44,630 nt of DNA from an uncultured Chthonomonas sp. (GTDB lineage Bacteria; Armatimonadota; Chthonomonadetes; Chthonomonadales; CAJBBX01). Below are positions 15,745 to 24,820 of this stretch, in pieces (the stretch's first letter is position 1; every line of letters begins with the position of its first letter). The stretch covers positions 1 to 44,630 of the forward strand of contig CAISJD010000143.1 in the NCBI GenBank assembly GCA_903885605.1, written 5' to 3'. The notes below the pieces were generated by a model. That model was not told where the DNA came from. It searched no databases and saw only the letters and a program-made list of their open reading frames with translations. The translations under genes and the position numbers were made by a program.

Positions 15745-17361
15745 ATGACCTCGCGGTTCACTCGCCGAAGCCTGCTGGCGGCCGCCGGTGCGGCATCGGT
15801 CGGAGCGTCGGCCGTGCGTCTGCACGGACAGGGCCAAGCGGCCCCCGGCCCGCTCTTTACGAACCCGCTCGACGTGAAGCTCGCCGATCCCTGCATGATC
15901 CGGGTCGGCGGGACCTACTACCTGTATGCCACGGCATCCATACCCGAGGACGCCGACGAAGGGATGCCCGTCTGGTCGTCGCAGGACCTGGTCCGCTGGC
16001 AATGCCACGGATGGGCTTTCCGCAAGACGCCCAACGGCTGGGGCGACCACTGGTTCTGGGGACCGGACGTGCACCGTTTCGGCGACGCCTACCTGATGCA
16101 CTACGGCGCGTTCCGCAAGGTGGACGGCAAAGCCGTCGGCCGCATCTGCGTCGCCCGGAGCGCTTCTCCGCTCGGCCCGTTCACCGACATCAAGGCGCCC
16201 ATGTTCGAGTGGACCGGACGGGGCGACGCCATTGACGCGTTCGTGCTTGAGGAGGCCGGCGGCCCGGCGATCCTCTACTTTACCGATGCGTGGAACGGGC
16301 GCAACACGATCTGGGGAGCCAGGCTGAGCCCCGATCGCCTGAGCCTCGCCGAGGCGCCGAGACTGCTGCTCGAGCCGAACCAGCCATGGGAGGTCGAGCC
16401 CGTCAACGAAGGCGCCCATGTATGGAAGCACGGCTCGACCTACTGCATGATGTTCTCCATCAACGACTTCCGCAATCCCGCCTACGCCATGGGGTTCGCG
16501 ACCGCCCCTTCGCCGCTGGGGCCGTGGAGCAAGCGCACCGAGGGGCCGGTGATCCGCCAGGCGCCCGGACTGCCCGGGCCGGGATGCGCGGGGCTCATCG
16601 AGTCGCCGGACGGCAAGGAGACGTGGGCCTATATGCATGTGCACCTGCATCCCGACGGCAATGCGCGGCAACTGGCCTTGAGCAGGGCGCGTCTCATGAC
16701 GGCGCCGGGCGGGGCGGCGGACCTGCGCATCGAGCCGCTGACGGTCGCGCCCCAGGCAAGGCCGTCGGGCGCGCCCGCGCCGCGCGAGCCTCGGAGCGAT
16801 GCCTTCGGCGGCGATGGCCTGGACCGGTCCCTCTGGACGATCGTCGATGAGCGTGCGGATCACTGGCGCAAGGAGCCCGGCAAGGTCGTGATCACGGCGC
16901 TGGACGGCGACATGTGGAAACAGCGATGCGACTACCGCAACCTGTTCCTGCAGGGCCCCGCGGCGGGCGACTTCGATATCGACGTCGAGGTGGAGGCCGC
17001 GCTTGAGGGGAACTACGAGCAGTGCTTCATCATCGCGTGGCAAGACGCCGGCAACTACGTGCGCCTGGGGATGGTGCACGCCGACGGCCCCAGGTTCAGC
17101 ACGGCGATTGAGCTGAACGGCATCTACGAGGAGCTGATCACGCCCAACGGCCTCGGCTCGAAGGTGGGGCTGAGGCTGGTGCGCCGCGGCGATCTCTGGA
17201 GCTTCTCCGTCGGGGCCGGAGGCCGTTGGACGCCGATCGGCAGTTCGCGCGAAGCCCGTCTTGCCCTGCCCAGGATCGGCTTCGGCGCCGTCGCGCCCGG
17301 GACCAAGCGCCCCTACACGGCGGCGTTCCGCAGCTTCGCAGTGACACGCAAGGGGGTGTAA
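15745..17361 (+). CDS. Tat-exported GH43-like glycosidase with C-terminal beta-sandwich
   Basis: This 538-residue enzyme has a twin-arginine signal (FTRRSLLAAAGAA, residues 5-17), so it is predicted to be exported folded. Residues about 35-335 look like the five-bladed propeller of GH43 arabinanases and xylosidases. The general base would be Asp48 (LADPCMIRVGGTYYLYAT), the pKa-modulating Asp is probably Asp164 (DAIDAFVL) and the acid Glu222 (NEGAHVWKHGSTYCMMFS), all in the expected order. Residues about 350-538 form a concanavalin-like sandwich (DAFGGDGLDRSLWTI onward) of the DUF1349/GH43-C2 type, often involved in substrate binding. Products are likely pentoses such as arabinose or xylose, but this is inferred from the family. 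It begins the plus-strand carbohydrate locus, 114 nt after the peptidase gene. Confidence 0.85.
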   Translation: MTSRFTRRSLLAAAGAASVGASAVRLHGQGQAAPGPLFTNPLDVKLADPCMIRVGGTYYLYATASIPEDADEGMPVWSSQDLVRWQCHGWAFRKTPNGWGDHWFWGPDVHRFGDAYLMHYGAFRKVDGKAVGRICVARSASPLGPFTDIKAPMFEWTGRGDAIDAFVLEEAGGPAILYFTDAWNGRNTIWGARLSPDRLSLAEAPRLLLEPNQPWEVEPVNEGAHVWKHGSTYCMMFSINDFRNPAYAMGFATAPSPLGPWSKRTEGPVIRQAPGLPGPGCAGLIESPDGKETWAYMHVHLHPDGNARQLALSRARLMTAPGGAADLRIEPLTVAPQARPSGAPAPREPRSDAFGGDGLDRSLWTIVDERADHWRKEPGKVVITALDGDMWKQRCDYRNLFLQGPAAGDFDIDVEVEAALEGNYEQCFIIAWQDAGNYVRLGMVHADGPRFSTAIELNGIYEELITPNGLGSKVGLRLVRRGDLWSFSVGAGGRWTPIGSSREARLALPRIGFGAVAPGTKRPYTAAFRSFAVTRKGV

Positions 17362-17406
17362 GGCCGCGAGCCGCGGGGCCCGCGTGACGCCGCCGGGCCG
17401 CCACGG

Positions 17407-17441
17407 CTTTTCACTTTGCCCTTTCGACTTTGGACTTCCCG
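17407..17441 (+). repeat. Degenerate heptanucleotide tandem repeat
   Basis: Five 7-nt units follow one another: CTTTTCA, CTTTGCC, CTTTCGA, CTTTGGA, CTTCCCG. The tract is conspicuously T-rich in an otherwise GC-rich region. It lies between the GH43-like gene and the beta-helix gene, 48 nt before the latter's start. Confidence 0.7.
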
Positions 17442-17488
17442 GTCCGGTATGCTTTGGCCGGCCCCAATGCGGCCGCGGGAGGTCCACC

Positions 17489-18754
17489 ATGCAATCCCTT
17501 CTCATGTTCTGCCTGGCCCTGACGGCGGCCTGCGCCGCCCTGGGGCAGGCCCCCTTGCCGAAGAGCGTCAACGCGCGCGACTTCGGGGCCGTGGGCGACG
17601 GCGTCGCCGACGACACCGTCGCCATCCAGAAGGCGCTGGACGCGGTGCAGGGCGCGCCCGGCGTGGTGCACCTGCCGGCGGGCAAGTTCCGCATCACGGC
17701 CACGCTGCTGGTCCGCGATGGGGGCACGCTCCTGGGCGAGGGCGCCCGGTGGGAGAACTCGGCCACCCAGATCGTGATCCTGCAGCCCGGCTTCGCCGCC
17801 GTGCGGCTGCACCACGCCGGCGCGCTGAAGGGCGTCTGCCTCTCCTACCCCAACAACCGCAAGAACGTGCAGCCCGTGAAGTACCCGCCGGCCATCCTCC
17901 TGGGAGGCATCAACCCGGCCGTCGAGGATGTCACCTTCGACTGCGCCTGGGACGGCGTCTCCACGGTGCCGGGCATCCAGACGGGCCAGTCGCTCTTCCG
18001 GAACCTGACCGGGCATATCCACAACGTGGGGATGCACCTCAGCGGCATCCGCGACGTGGTCCGCGTGGAGAACGTCCACTGGTTCGTCGGCGGCGACCCC
18101 ATCGACGGCACGGCCTACTACACGCGCAACCGCGTGGGCTTCGAGCTGGGCGACGTGGACGGGCTCATCATGAGCAAGTGCTTCGTCATCGGCGCCAAGA
18201 CCTTCTTCCACCAGCTCCCCACGAAGGACACCACCGACGGCACGAAGCAGCCCGCCCACTCGCTGGGCCTGCACATCGACCAGTGCTGGATCGAGGACGT
18301 GGACAACGGCTTCATCTTCGAGGGCACCTCCGGCTTCGTGCTGGAGAGCACCAACATCCTCGTCCGCAAAGGCGGCGTGGGCGTGAAGGTGGACGCTGAC
18401 TACCTCTTCTACAACGCGGTGATCACCGGCGTTCAGGTGCGGCCCTTCGACCAGCCCATCCGCGGCTTCGAGTACCGCGTGAAGAACCCCCACGAGCGGA
18501 ACCGCCTCAGCATCGCCGACTGCCAGGTGATCATGGGCTCGCCCGCCGTCCACCTGATGAAGGGCGCCATCCGGGCGAACATCCACGACAGCCACTTCAA
18601 GAGCGTGCCCGGCCGGCCGGCGGTGCAGATCGACGAGGGCGTGGACCTCTTCACGCTGACCAACAACATCCTCACGTCGGCTGAGCCCATCCGGGACCAG
18701 AGCGGCCCCAAGGCCCGAAAGACCATCACCGGCAACCTGGTCGAGAAGCCGTAG
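17489..18754 (+). CDS. Secreted pectate-lyase-superfamily right-handed beta-helix protein
   Basis: This is a 421-residue secreted protein. The ATG at 17489 has GGGAGG six nt upstream and starts a signal peptide (cleavage near ALGQ). The first mature segment NARDFGAVGDGVADDTVAIQ (about 27-46) is the hallmark of the Pectate_lyase_3/GH28-like beta-helix family, followed by VHLPAGKFRIT and many short beta-rung repeats with Asn ladders (NNRKN, LTNNIL near the end). Members cleave polygalacturonan or other acidic polysaccharides, or act as lyases or epimerases. I cannot place catalytic Asp residues with certainty, so lyase versus hydrolase stays open. The next gene starts 16 nt downstream, so the two form an operon. 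Confidence 0.82.
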   Translation: MQSLLMFCLALTAACAALGQAPLPKSVNARDFGAVGDGVADDTVAIQKALDAVQGAPGVVHLPAGKFRITATLLVRDGGTLLGEGARWENSATQIVILQPGFAAVRLHHAGALKGVCLSYPNNRKNVQPVKYPPAILLGGINPAVEDVTFDCAWDGVSTVPGIQTGQSLFRNLTGHIHNVGMHLSGIRDVVRVENVHWFVGGDPIDGTAYYTRNRVGFELGDVDGLIMSKCFVIGAKTFFHQLPTKDTTDGTKQPAHSLGLHIDQCWIEDVDNGFIFEGTSGFVLESTNILVRKGGVGVKVDADYLFYNAVITGVQVRPFDQPIRGFEYRVKNPHERNRLSIADCQVIMGSPAVHLMKGAIRANIHDSHFKSVPGRPAVQIDEGVDLFTLTNNILTSAEPIRDQSGPKARKTITGNLVEKP

Positions 18755-18770
18755 GGGGAGAGATGACACG

Positions 18771-21700
18771 ATGAACCCACTCCTGGCCGCACTGGTTCTG
18801 GCCCTGCCGGGCGGCGCGCCTGCGGGACCGGCGGACCCGTTCGCCTACCCGGCCGACGCCGAGTGGACGGCGCAGTGGGTCTGGGGCTCGGAGGCGCCGC
18901 ATGGACCGAACGGCTGGTTCCGCCGCGAGATCCAGGTGGGCGCGGGGCTCACGGCGGCGTGGGGTCAGATGAGCGGCGACGACGGCTATACGCTCCTCGT
19001 GAACGGACGCGAGGTGCGCCGGGGCGGCTTCTGGTGGAAGACCACCGACCGCGCCGACCTGCGCCCGTTCCTGCACGCGGGGACCAACGTGCTGGCCGCC
19101 CGCGTGGCCAATGCGGCGCACCCCGGCGGCTTCCTCCTGCAGGCCGACCTGCTCTACGGCGACCGCCTCCAGACCGAGGCCACCGGAGCGGCCTGGCGGT
19201 TCACTCCCCGCGACCCGGGCGCCGGCTGGGCGGAAGCCGGGTTCGACGACGGCGGCTGGGAGCCCTGCAAGCCCATGGGTTCGCCGCCGGCGGCCTCGCC
19301 CTGGGGCGCGCTGCCGCTGACCTATGCCGGTCCGCGCTTCCCCGTGCGGCTGGAGGCGCCCGTGGCCCCGCAGCGCGTGAGGGCCGGTTCGGCGCTCACC
19401 TTCACGCTGCGGCTCGCCGTGCCGCCGCAAGCCGCGGGCCGTGGCACGCTGGACGTGGCCCTGCGCGACGATGTGCGGCTGGCCGCCCGCGTGGCGATCC
19501 CGGTGGCGCTGCCGGCCGGGGGCGGCCGCGTCGCGCTGAAGGTCCGGGTCCCGGTGGGCCGGTATGCGGCCGACGGCCGGTTCCGCATCGAAGCCGGGCT
19601 CCGGCGCTCGCGCTACACGAACGCGGCGATCCGGGGCTTCCGCGTGGGCGAGGCGACCATCCAGCGATCCGTGCCGCCGGGGACGGTGACCACCGCCGAG
19701 GTGAGGCCCTACCACGGCGCGCCCACGCTCCACCTCAACGGCAAGCCGACCTTCGCGCTCTGGTTCTACCAGGGGCAGCCGAACCCCCGCGACCTCCGCG
19801 CCTTCCACCGCGCCGGCGTCGATGTCGTCACCACCGATATGCCGATGGGCTGGACCGGGCCGGGCAAGAGCGACTTCGCGACCTTCGATGACGCCGCGGC
19901 CCGCATCCTGGACGCCAACCCCAACGCCTACCTCGTGCCGCGGCTCTGGCTCTCCGCGCCCGGCTGGTGGCTCGACGCGCACCCCGACCAGATCGTCAAG
20001 ATGGCCGACGGCTCCGGCTGGGTCGAGAACGGCTTCGGCGGCACGCGGCACGAGTCCTTCGCGTCGGAGCTCTGGCGCCGCGAGGCCGGCGAGGCCCTGG
20101 CGCGCCTCATCCGCCACGTGCTGGCCTCGCCCTACTCCGACCGCGTCATCGGGTACCACCTCGGCAACGGCATCTACACCGAGTGGCACGCCTGGAGCGC
20201 GCCCAACCTCCCCGACGTCTCCGAGCCCATGCGCCTGCGCATCGCAGCGTTCGCCCGCGACCGCTACGCCGGCGACGAGGCCGCCCTCCGCGCCGCCTGG
20301 GGCATGCCCGAGGTGACCTTCGATACCGTCCGCTGCCCGACGCAGGCCGAACGCCGGAGCGGCGACGTGGGCGTCTTCCGCGACCCGGCCCGGTCGCGCT
20401 TCGTGGCCGACGCCTACGAGGCCTTCCACCTGGCGTCCGTCGAGGCGATCCTCTCGTTCTGCAAGGTCGTGAAGCGGGAGACGCGCCGCCGGGCCTTCAC
20501 GCTGGCCTTCTACGGCTACATGCCCGACCTCGACTGGCCCCAGGAGGGCGACCACCGCGCACTGGACGTGCTGCTCCGCTCGCCGGACATCGACTGCCTC
20601 GCCAGCCCCCACTCCTACGAGCGGCGCGCGCTGGGCCAGGACGGCCTCTTCCGACACCATCCCGCCTCGGTCAGGCTCCACGGCAAGCTCTTCATCGATG
20701 AGGGCGACGACCGCACGCACCTGGCCAACGACCCGCAGTTCACCCACGTGAAGAACGCCGCCGAGGCCGCCGCCGTGCTGCGCCGCGCCGCGGCCAACGC
20801 GCTGACGCACCACGTGGGCATCTGGACCATGGATCAGCAGGGCAACTGGTTCAACGACCCGCGCCTCATGGCCGAGATCGCCCAGCTCAAGCGGCTGGGC
20901 GAGGAGTCGATGGCATCGCCCAGGCGGCGCACCGCGCAGGTCGCCGTGGTCATCGCGCCGCACAGCGACTTCCACATGGCCGGCCGCACCTCCGGGCTGG
21001 ACCACGTCACGTTCGCCCTGCTCCAGAAGCAGATCGGCGAACTGTGCCGCGCCGGGGCGCCCTTCGAGGTCTACCTGGTGGATGACCTGGCCGACGCGCG
21101 CATGCCCGACTACAAGCTCTACGTCATGCTGGAGTGCTTCGCCCTGACCGACTCCCAGCGGGCCGCCGTGAAACGCAAGCTCGCCCGGCCAGGCGCCACG
21201 GCGCTCTGGTTCTACGCTCCGGGCTATGTCACCGATCACGGCCTCTCCGCCGAGGCCGCCTCCGAGACGGTCGGCATGGCCTTGCGGGCCGAGACGGCGC
21301 CGCGGGAGCTCAGGCTCGCGTCATGCGATCCGGCGCTGGGGCCGGTGGGCACGGAGTTGGGCACGGGCGGCGGCCAGTCGCCGGCGTTCACCTGCATCGA
21401 TGGGGCGGCCCGCCCGCTGGCCCGGTACGCCGGATCGGACGCCGTCGGCATGGCCGCCCGTGGGAGGTCGGTCTTCTGCGCCGTGCCCGGCCTGCCGCCC
21501 GCCATGCTCCGGTCCGTCTACCGCATGGCCGGCGTACACGTCTACGCCGACGCCGACGACCCGCTCACCGCCGATGCCCGGTTCGTCTCCCTGCACACGG
21601 CCACGGCCGGCGCGAAGACGATCCGCCTGCCCGAGCGCCGCACGGTGGTGGACGCCCTCACCGGCGCCGCCCTCGCCCGCAACGCCACCTCCTTCACCTT

Positions 21701-21779
21701 CCCGGCGCGGGAGCACGAGACCTACCTGTTCCGGCTGCTCGGCGAGGGCGTCGCCGACCGCGGGCATGGGCGGCAGTAG
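18771..21779 (+). CDS. Secreted GH42-like (clan GH-A) glycoside hydrolase with N-terminal galactose-binding-like domain
   Basis: This 1002-residue enzyme has a short signal peptide and GGGGGAGAG upstream of its ATG. Residues about 30-180 resemble the N-terminal jelly-roll of alpha-rhamnosidases (WVWGSEAPHGPNGWFRREI, GFDDGGWEPC). A beta-domain (about 190-300) precedes a TIM barrel (about 315-680). In the barrel the acid/base is probably Glu471 (GNGIYTEWHAW) and the nucleophile Glu644 (LHGKLFIDEGDD), in the order and spacing expected for GH42-type beta-galactosidases. The part after about 710 (QVAVVIAPHSDFHM, ADARMPDYKLYVML) looks like the flavodoxin-like trimerisation domain of GH42, and a small beta-domain ends the protein. 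The substrate is unknown; the sugar-binding front end suggests a polysaccharide or decorated oligosaccharide. Confidence 0.8.
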   Translation: MNPLLAALVLALPGGAPAGPADPFAYPADAEWTAQWVWGSEAPHGPNGWFRREIQVGAGLTAAWGQMSGDDGYTLLVNGREVRRGGFWWKTTDRADLRPFLHAGTNVLAARVANAAHPGGFLLQADLLYGDRLQTEATGAAWRFTPRDPGAGWAEAGFDDGGWEPCKPMGSPPAASPWGALPLTYAGPRFPVRLEAPVAPQRVRAGSALTFTLRLAVPPQAAGRGTLDVALRDDVRLAARVAIPVALPAGGGRVALKVRVPVGRYAADGRFRIEAGLRRSRYTNAAIRGFRVGEATIQRSVPPGTVTTAEVRPYHGAPTLHLNGKPTFALWFYQGQPNPRDLRAFHRAGVDVVTTDMPMGWTGPGKSDFATFDDAAARILDANPNAYLVPRLWLSAPGWWLDAHPDQIVKMADGSGWVENGFGGTRHESFASELWRREAGEALARLIRHVLASPYSDRVIGYHLGNGIYTEWHAWSAPNLPDVSEPMRLRIAAFARDRYAGDEAALRAAWGMPEVTFDTVRCPTQAERRSGDVGVFRDPARSRFVADAYEAFHLASVEAILSFCKVVKRETRRRAFTLAFYGYMPDLDWPQEGDHRALDVLLRSPDIDCLASPHSYERRALGQDGLFRHHPASVRLHGKLFIDEGDDRTHLANDPQFTHVKNAAEAAAVLRRAAANALTHHVGIWTMDQQGNWFNDPRLMAEIAQLKRLGEESMASPRRRTAQVAVVIAPHSDFHMAGRTSGLDHVTFALLQKQIGELCRAGAPFEVYLVDDLADARMPDYKLYVMLECFALTDSQRAAVKRKLARPGATALWFYAPGYVTDHGLSAEAASETVGMALRAETAPRELRLASCDPALGPVGTELGTGGGQSPAFTCIDGAARPLARYAGSDAVGMAARGRSVFCAVPGLPPAMLRSVYRMAGVHVYADADDPLTADARFVSLHTATAGAKTIRLPERRTVVDALTGAALARNATSFTFPAREHETYLFRLLGEGVADRGHGRQ

Positions 21780-21872
21780 CTCAGCCCATCGCGAAGCCCC
21801 ATGCGTCCCCATGGGTCACACGGGGCCCATCCTTCCCATGCCGCCATGACGGACGCCGGTGGTCCCCTGCGC

Positions 21873-21894
21873 TATACTGATTGAACCGGTTACA
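21873..21894 (+). promoter_or_regulatory. Candidate -10 box followed by LacI-type operator
   Basis: A good -10 hexamer TATACT (21873-21878) is followed two nt later by TTGAACCGGTTACA (21881-21894). The operator candidate has a perfect AACCGGTT palindrome with a central CG, the pattern bound by many LacI-family sugar repressors. The site covers the expected transcription start, about 60 nt before the ATG at 21954. The -35 element is weak. Confidence 0.6.
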
Positions 21895-21953
21895 TGGGTC
21901 GCCGCAGCGCCTCAGCCGGCCGAGCCCATCTCAGGTTCGTGAGGAGGTAATCG

Positions 21954-24725
21954 ATGCCTCAGTCGAGCGCAATCCACCGAGCGTGCCGACGGGTCCGTTC
22001 CGCGCGGCAGGGCCTGTTGCGCGGGTCGGCGCTTGCCGCGCTCTGGTCGGTCTGCTTCGCGTGCCTGCCCGGCGCCCCGGCCTCGGCCGCCCCGCAGGTC
22101 GGCGCCGTCCGGAACCTGACCCCGCGGGTCAGCCGTTACGGGCGCTTCGAGTTGGCGGCGCCCATCACGGGGGCCTGGACCAACCCCTTCGACCCGGAGC
22201 AGGCGGACGTGTGGGCCGAGTTCACCTCTCCCAGCGGGCGGAACCTGCGCGTGCCGGCGTTCTGGCACCAGGGCTATGCGGAGAGCCCACCGGCAACCCC
22301 GGTGCGCCGGCAGATGGACACGGTGTCCCTGTTCGCCTACGACCGCGACTGGGCCACGGGCACGCGGTGCGAGTTCTTCATCGACGATGTGAGCCTCATC
22401 GACCGGCAGGGCCGCGAGCAACCGTACGACGACATGGAACTGGGAGCCGAGCCTCGCCAGGAGGCGCTCCATGCCCCGCCGCTGACCTGGTCGACCACAG
22501 TGCGCCGGAGCGGCAAGCGCTCCCTGCTCTTCGCGCCGACTTTCGAGGGGCAGACCCGCTGGCCAACCGTCCTCTTCCGGCTCGGCGGCAAGGACTGGAC
22601 CGGCTACCGCGGGATGGCGCTCTGGGTCTACCCGCGGTGCGAGACGCCGATCGGTCCGCTACGGATCTACTACACCGACAAGGTGTGGGGCAAGTCGCGC
22701 GACGGCGCCTGGGAGCCGCGCGCCGGTGCGCTGAAGCCGAACCAGTGGAACCGGCTCGAGTGGCGGTGGGTCGACCCATGGGCGCCGGTGTCCCTTACCG
22801 CGACCGGGGCTCCGGAGTGGCGCGCGCGGTTCACTCCCACCGAGGTCGGCCGGTACCAGGGGCGCCTCACCGCTCGCGATCCCGAGGGCGCGACCGCCTC
22901 CGAGCCGTTCGTCTTCGATGTTGCGCCGTCGACCAGCCACGGCTTCGTCCGCGTCAGCAAGCAGGACCCGCACTACTTCGCCTTCGACGACGGCGCCCCG
23001 TTCGTCCCCATCGGCCACGACGTTCCGCTCGGCCTCCCCGACGTGCGAGCGTGTTACCCGCGCATGAAGGCGCACGGCGAGAATGCCACCTACTTCATCC
23101 TCTGCCCCTATGACCTCTCGTTCGAGTGGAACCAACTGGGCGTCTACGACCTGGAGAGGGCGGCTCGGATCGACCGGGTGATCGAGGCCGCGGAGCAGAA
23201 CGGCATCTACATGAAGCTCTCGTTCGACGTGCACGATGCCCTCCGTCCCAGCTCATGGTGGGGTACGAACCCGTACAATGCGGCCCGCGGCGGTCCTTGC
23301 GCCAATCCCAATGACTACTTCACGGACCCCACGGCGTGGCAGTACTACGCCAAACGCGCCCGCTACCTGGCCGCCCGCTGGGGCTACAGCCCGAACATCA
23401 TGGCGTGGGAGCCGGTGGCCGAGCTGGACGGCGCCACGTTCTTCGGCGGCTATGAGGGCTGGGGTTACCCGACCCGAGCAGGCGGCGACAAGGTATCGGT
23501 GATGCTTGCCGGCTTCCTGCAGAAGCTCGCCGGGCGCCTGCGCCAGTTCGACCCGTACGGCCGGATGTTCACCACCTCCTACGGCGGCGACACGTCGGAC
23601 GAACGCCACTGGCGGCTACCGGAGGTCGCCTACACGCAGATCCACTGCTATGACAGCGCCGATCCATCCGAGACACTCAGCCGGTGGGCACGCGACCTGA
23701 CCCGCCGGTACGCCAAGCCGATGATGATCACCGAGTTCGGTCCCGGCATTGAAGGGCCCGCGCCGGGCATCGACCCCCTCGCCATCAACCTCCATAACGG
23801 CATCTGGGCAAGCCTGCTGGGCGGATCGGCGGGTTGCGCGCTGAACTGGCACTGGTGGTACGTCCACGACTGGGGCCTCTACTGCCACTACTCCCCGCTT
23901 CGGCGCTTCGCCACGGGTATCGACTGGCCTCGAGAGCAGTTCCGGCCGGCCCAGGTGACGACGCAGGTCCCCGATCTGCGGCGCATGATCGAGGTTGAGA
24001 CAGCCGTGCAGACGCGCGGAGGCTTCGGAGACGTGACCGTCACCGACTACCGAATCCGGCCAGACGGCACGCCGTCCGGAACCGCCGTGCCGCCTGCGTT
24101 CACGCTGGCCAGGGGACGCTCCGAGAAGCGCGTCTCGCCGCGGTTCACCACCAGCTTCCCGCGGCCCAGCCGGTTCGTCGTCGATGTCCGCGAGGTCTGC
24201 CCCGATGCCAGGCTGACCATCACGCTGGACGGCCGGACGGTCCGCACCATCGAGTTGCCCGCCCGCAGTGTTCCTGGAAAGCTCTCATGGAAGGACCCGA
24301 CCCACGGCATCTGGGTCTGCCGGTACGACCAGTCCTACTCGATCGAGGTCCCCGCCGGCCGCCACGTCATCCAGGTGGAGAACAGCCATCCGGGCACGAG
24401 CTGGGTCCAGGTGCGCGCCTATCGCTTTGTGCGGCGGGAGCCCGCGGGACTGCGGGTCATCGGGCTCGCCGGCCGCCGCTCCGTCCTGCTCTGGGTCCTG
24501 AACCGGGAGAGCGTGTGGGAGCGATGGCGGGAGCCGGCGCCGGCAGCGATATCCGGCGCCACGCTGGTCCTTCGCGGGCTCACTCCCGGCAGGAGGCGGG
24601 TCGAGTGGCTCGATCCGTGGTCCGGCAAGGTCGTTCGGACGGAGGCCGCCACACCGCGGCGGGGGATCCTGAAGGTGGAGGCGCCGCCGATCAAGCGGGA
24701 CCTCGCCTGTCGGGTCCTGCGATAG
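21954..24725 (+). CDS. Secreted DUF5060-containing GH5-like glycoside hydrolase
   Basis: This 923-residue enzyme starts at an ATG with GAGGAGG seven nt upstream and has a signal peptide with a long basic N-region (cleavage near PASAA, about residue 45). Residues about 65-325 hold a DUF5060 beta-sandwich (VWAEFTSPSGRNLRVPAFW, then WRARFTPTEVGRYQGRL) that is split by a CBM-like insert of roughly 160 residues. The TIM barrel (about 335-650) starts at YFAFDDGAPFVPIGHDV. The predicted nucleophile is Glu594 (MMITEFGPGIEG). The acid/base position is Glu490, but it stands in WEPVAELDG, where the Asn normally before it in clan GH-A is Ala489. Beta-rich C-terminal domains follow (about 700-923). Family knowledge suggests a mannanase- or cellulase-like endo-enzyme, but the substrate is unknown. 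It has its own promoter and probable sugar-responsive operator. Confidence 0.82.
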   Translation: MPQSSAIHRACRRVRSARQGLLRGSALAALWSVCFACLPGAPASAAPQVGAVRNLTPRVSRYGRFELAAPITGAWTNPFDPEQADVWAEFTSPSGRNLRVPAFWHQGYAESPPATPVRRQMDTVSLFAYDRDWATGTRCEFFIDDVSLIDRQGREQPYDDMELGAEPRQEALHAPPLTWSTTVRRSGKRSLLFAPTFEGQTRWPTVLFRLGGKDWTGYRGMALWVYPRCETPIGPLRIYYTDKVWGKSRDGAWEPRAGALKPNQWNRLEWRWVDPWAPVSLTATGAPEWRARFTPTEVGRYQGRLTARDPEGATASEPFVFDVAPSTSHGFVRVSKQDPHYFAFDDGAPFVPIGHDVPLGLPDVRACYPRMKAHGENATYFILCPYDLSFEWNQLGVYDLERAARIDRVIEAAEQNGIYMKLSFDVHDALRPSSWWGTNPYNAARGGPCANPNDYFTDPTAWQYYAKRARYLAARWGYSPNIMAWEPVAELDGATFFGGYEGWGYPTRAGGDKVSVMLAGFLQKLAGRLRQFDPYGRMFTTSYGGDTSDERHWRLPEVAYTQIHCYDSADPSETLSRWARDLTRRYAKPMMITEFGPGIEGPAPGIDPLAINLHNGIWASLLGGSAGCALNWHWWYVHDWGLYCHYSPLRRFATGIDWPREQFRPAQVTTQVPDLRRMIEVETAVQTRGGFGDVTVTDYRIRPDGTPSGTAVPPAFTLARGRSEKRVSPRFTTSFPRPSRFVVDVREVCPDARLTITLDGRTVRTIELPARSVPGKLSWKDPTHGIWVCRYDQSYSIEVPAGRHVIQVENSHPGTSWVQVRAYRFVRREPAGLRVIGLAGRRSVLLWVLNRESVWERWREPAPAAISGATLVLRGLTPGRRRVEWLDPWSGKVVRTEAATPRRGILKVEAPPIKRDLACRVLR

Positions 24726-24820
24726 GGCTGCCCGGACTACCAGCGTCAGGATGGCGGCGGCGCCTCAGCCGCAGGCCCGCGCGGGCGCGATGGAGCCCGG
24801 CCGACAAGGAGGAAGACCCG

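Noticed and set aside
18726-21239. Long open frame (837 codons) on the minus strand
   Set aside because: Antisense to the GH42-like gene, which has a signal peptide, a Shine-Dalgarno and recognisable domains.
21780-21850. Terminator after the GH42-like gene
   Set aside because: Short G/C-rich pairings involving CCCATGGG and GGGGCCCAT are present, but there is no clear single stem and no T tract.
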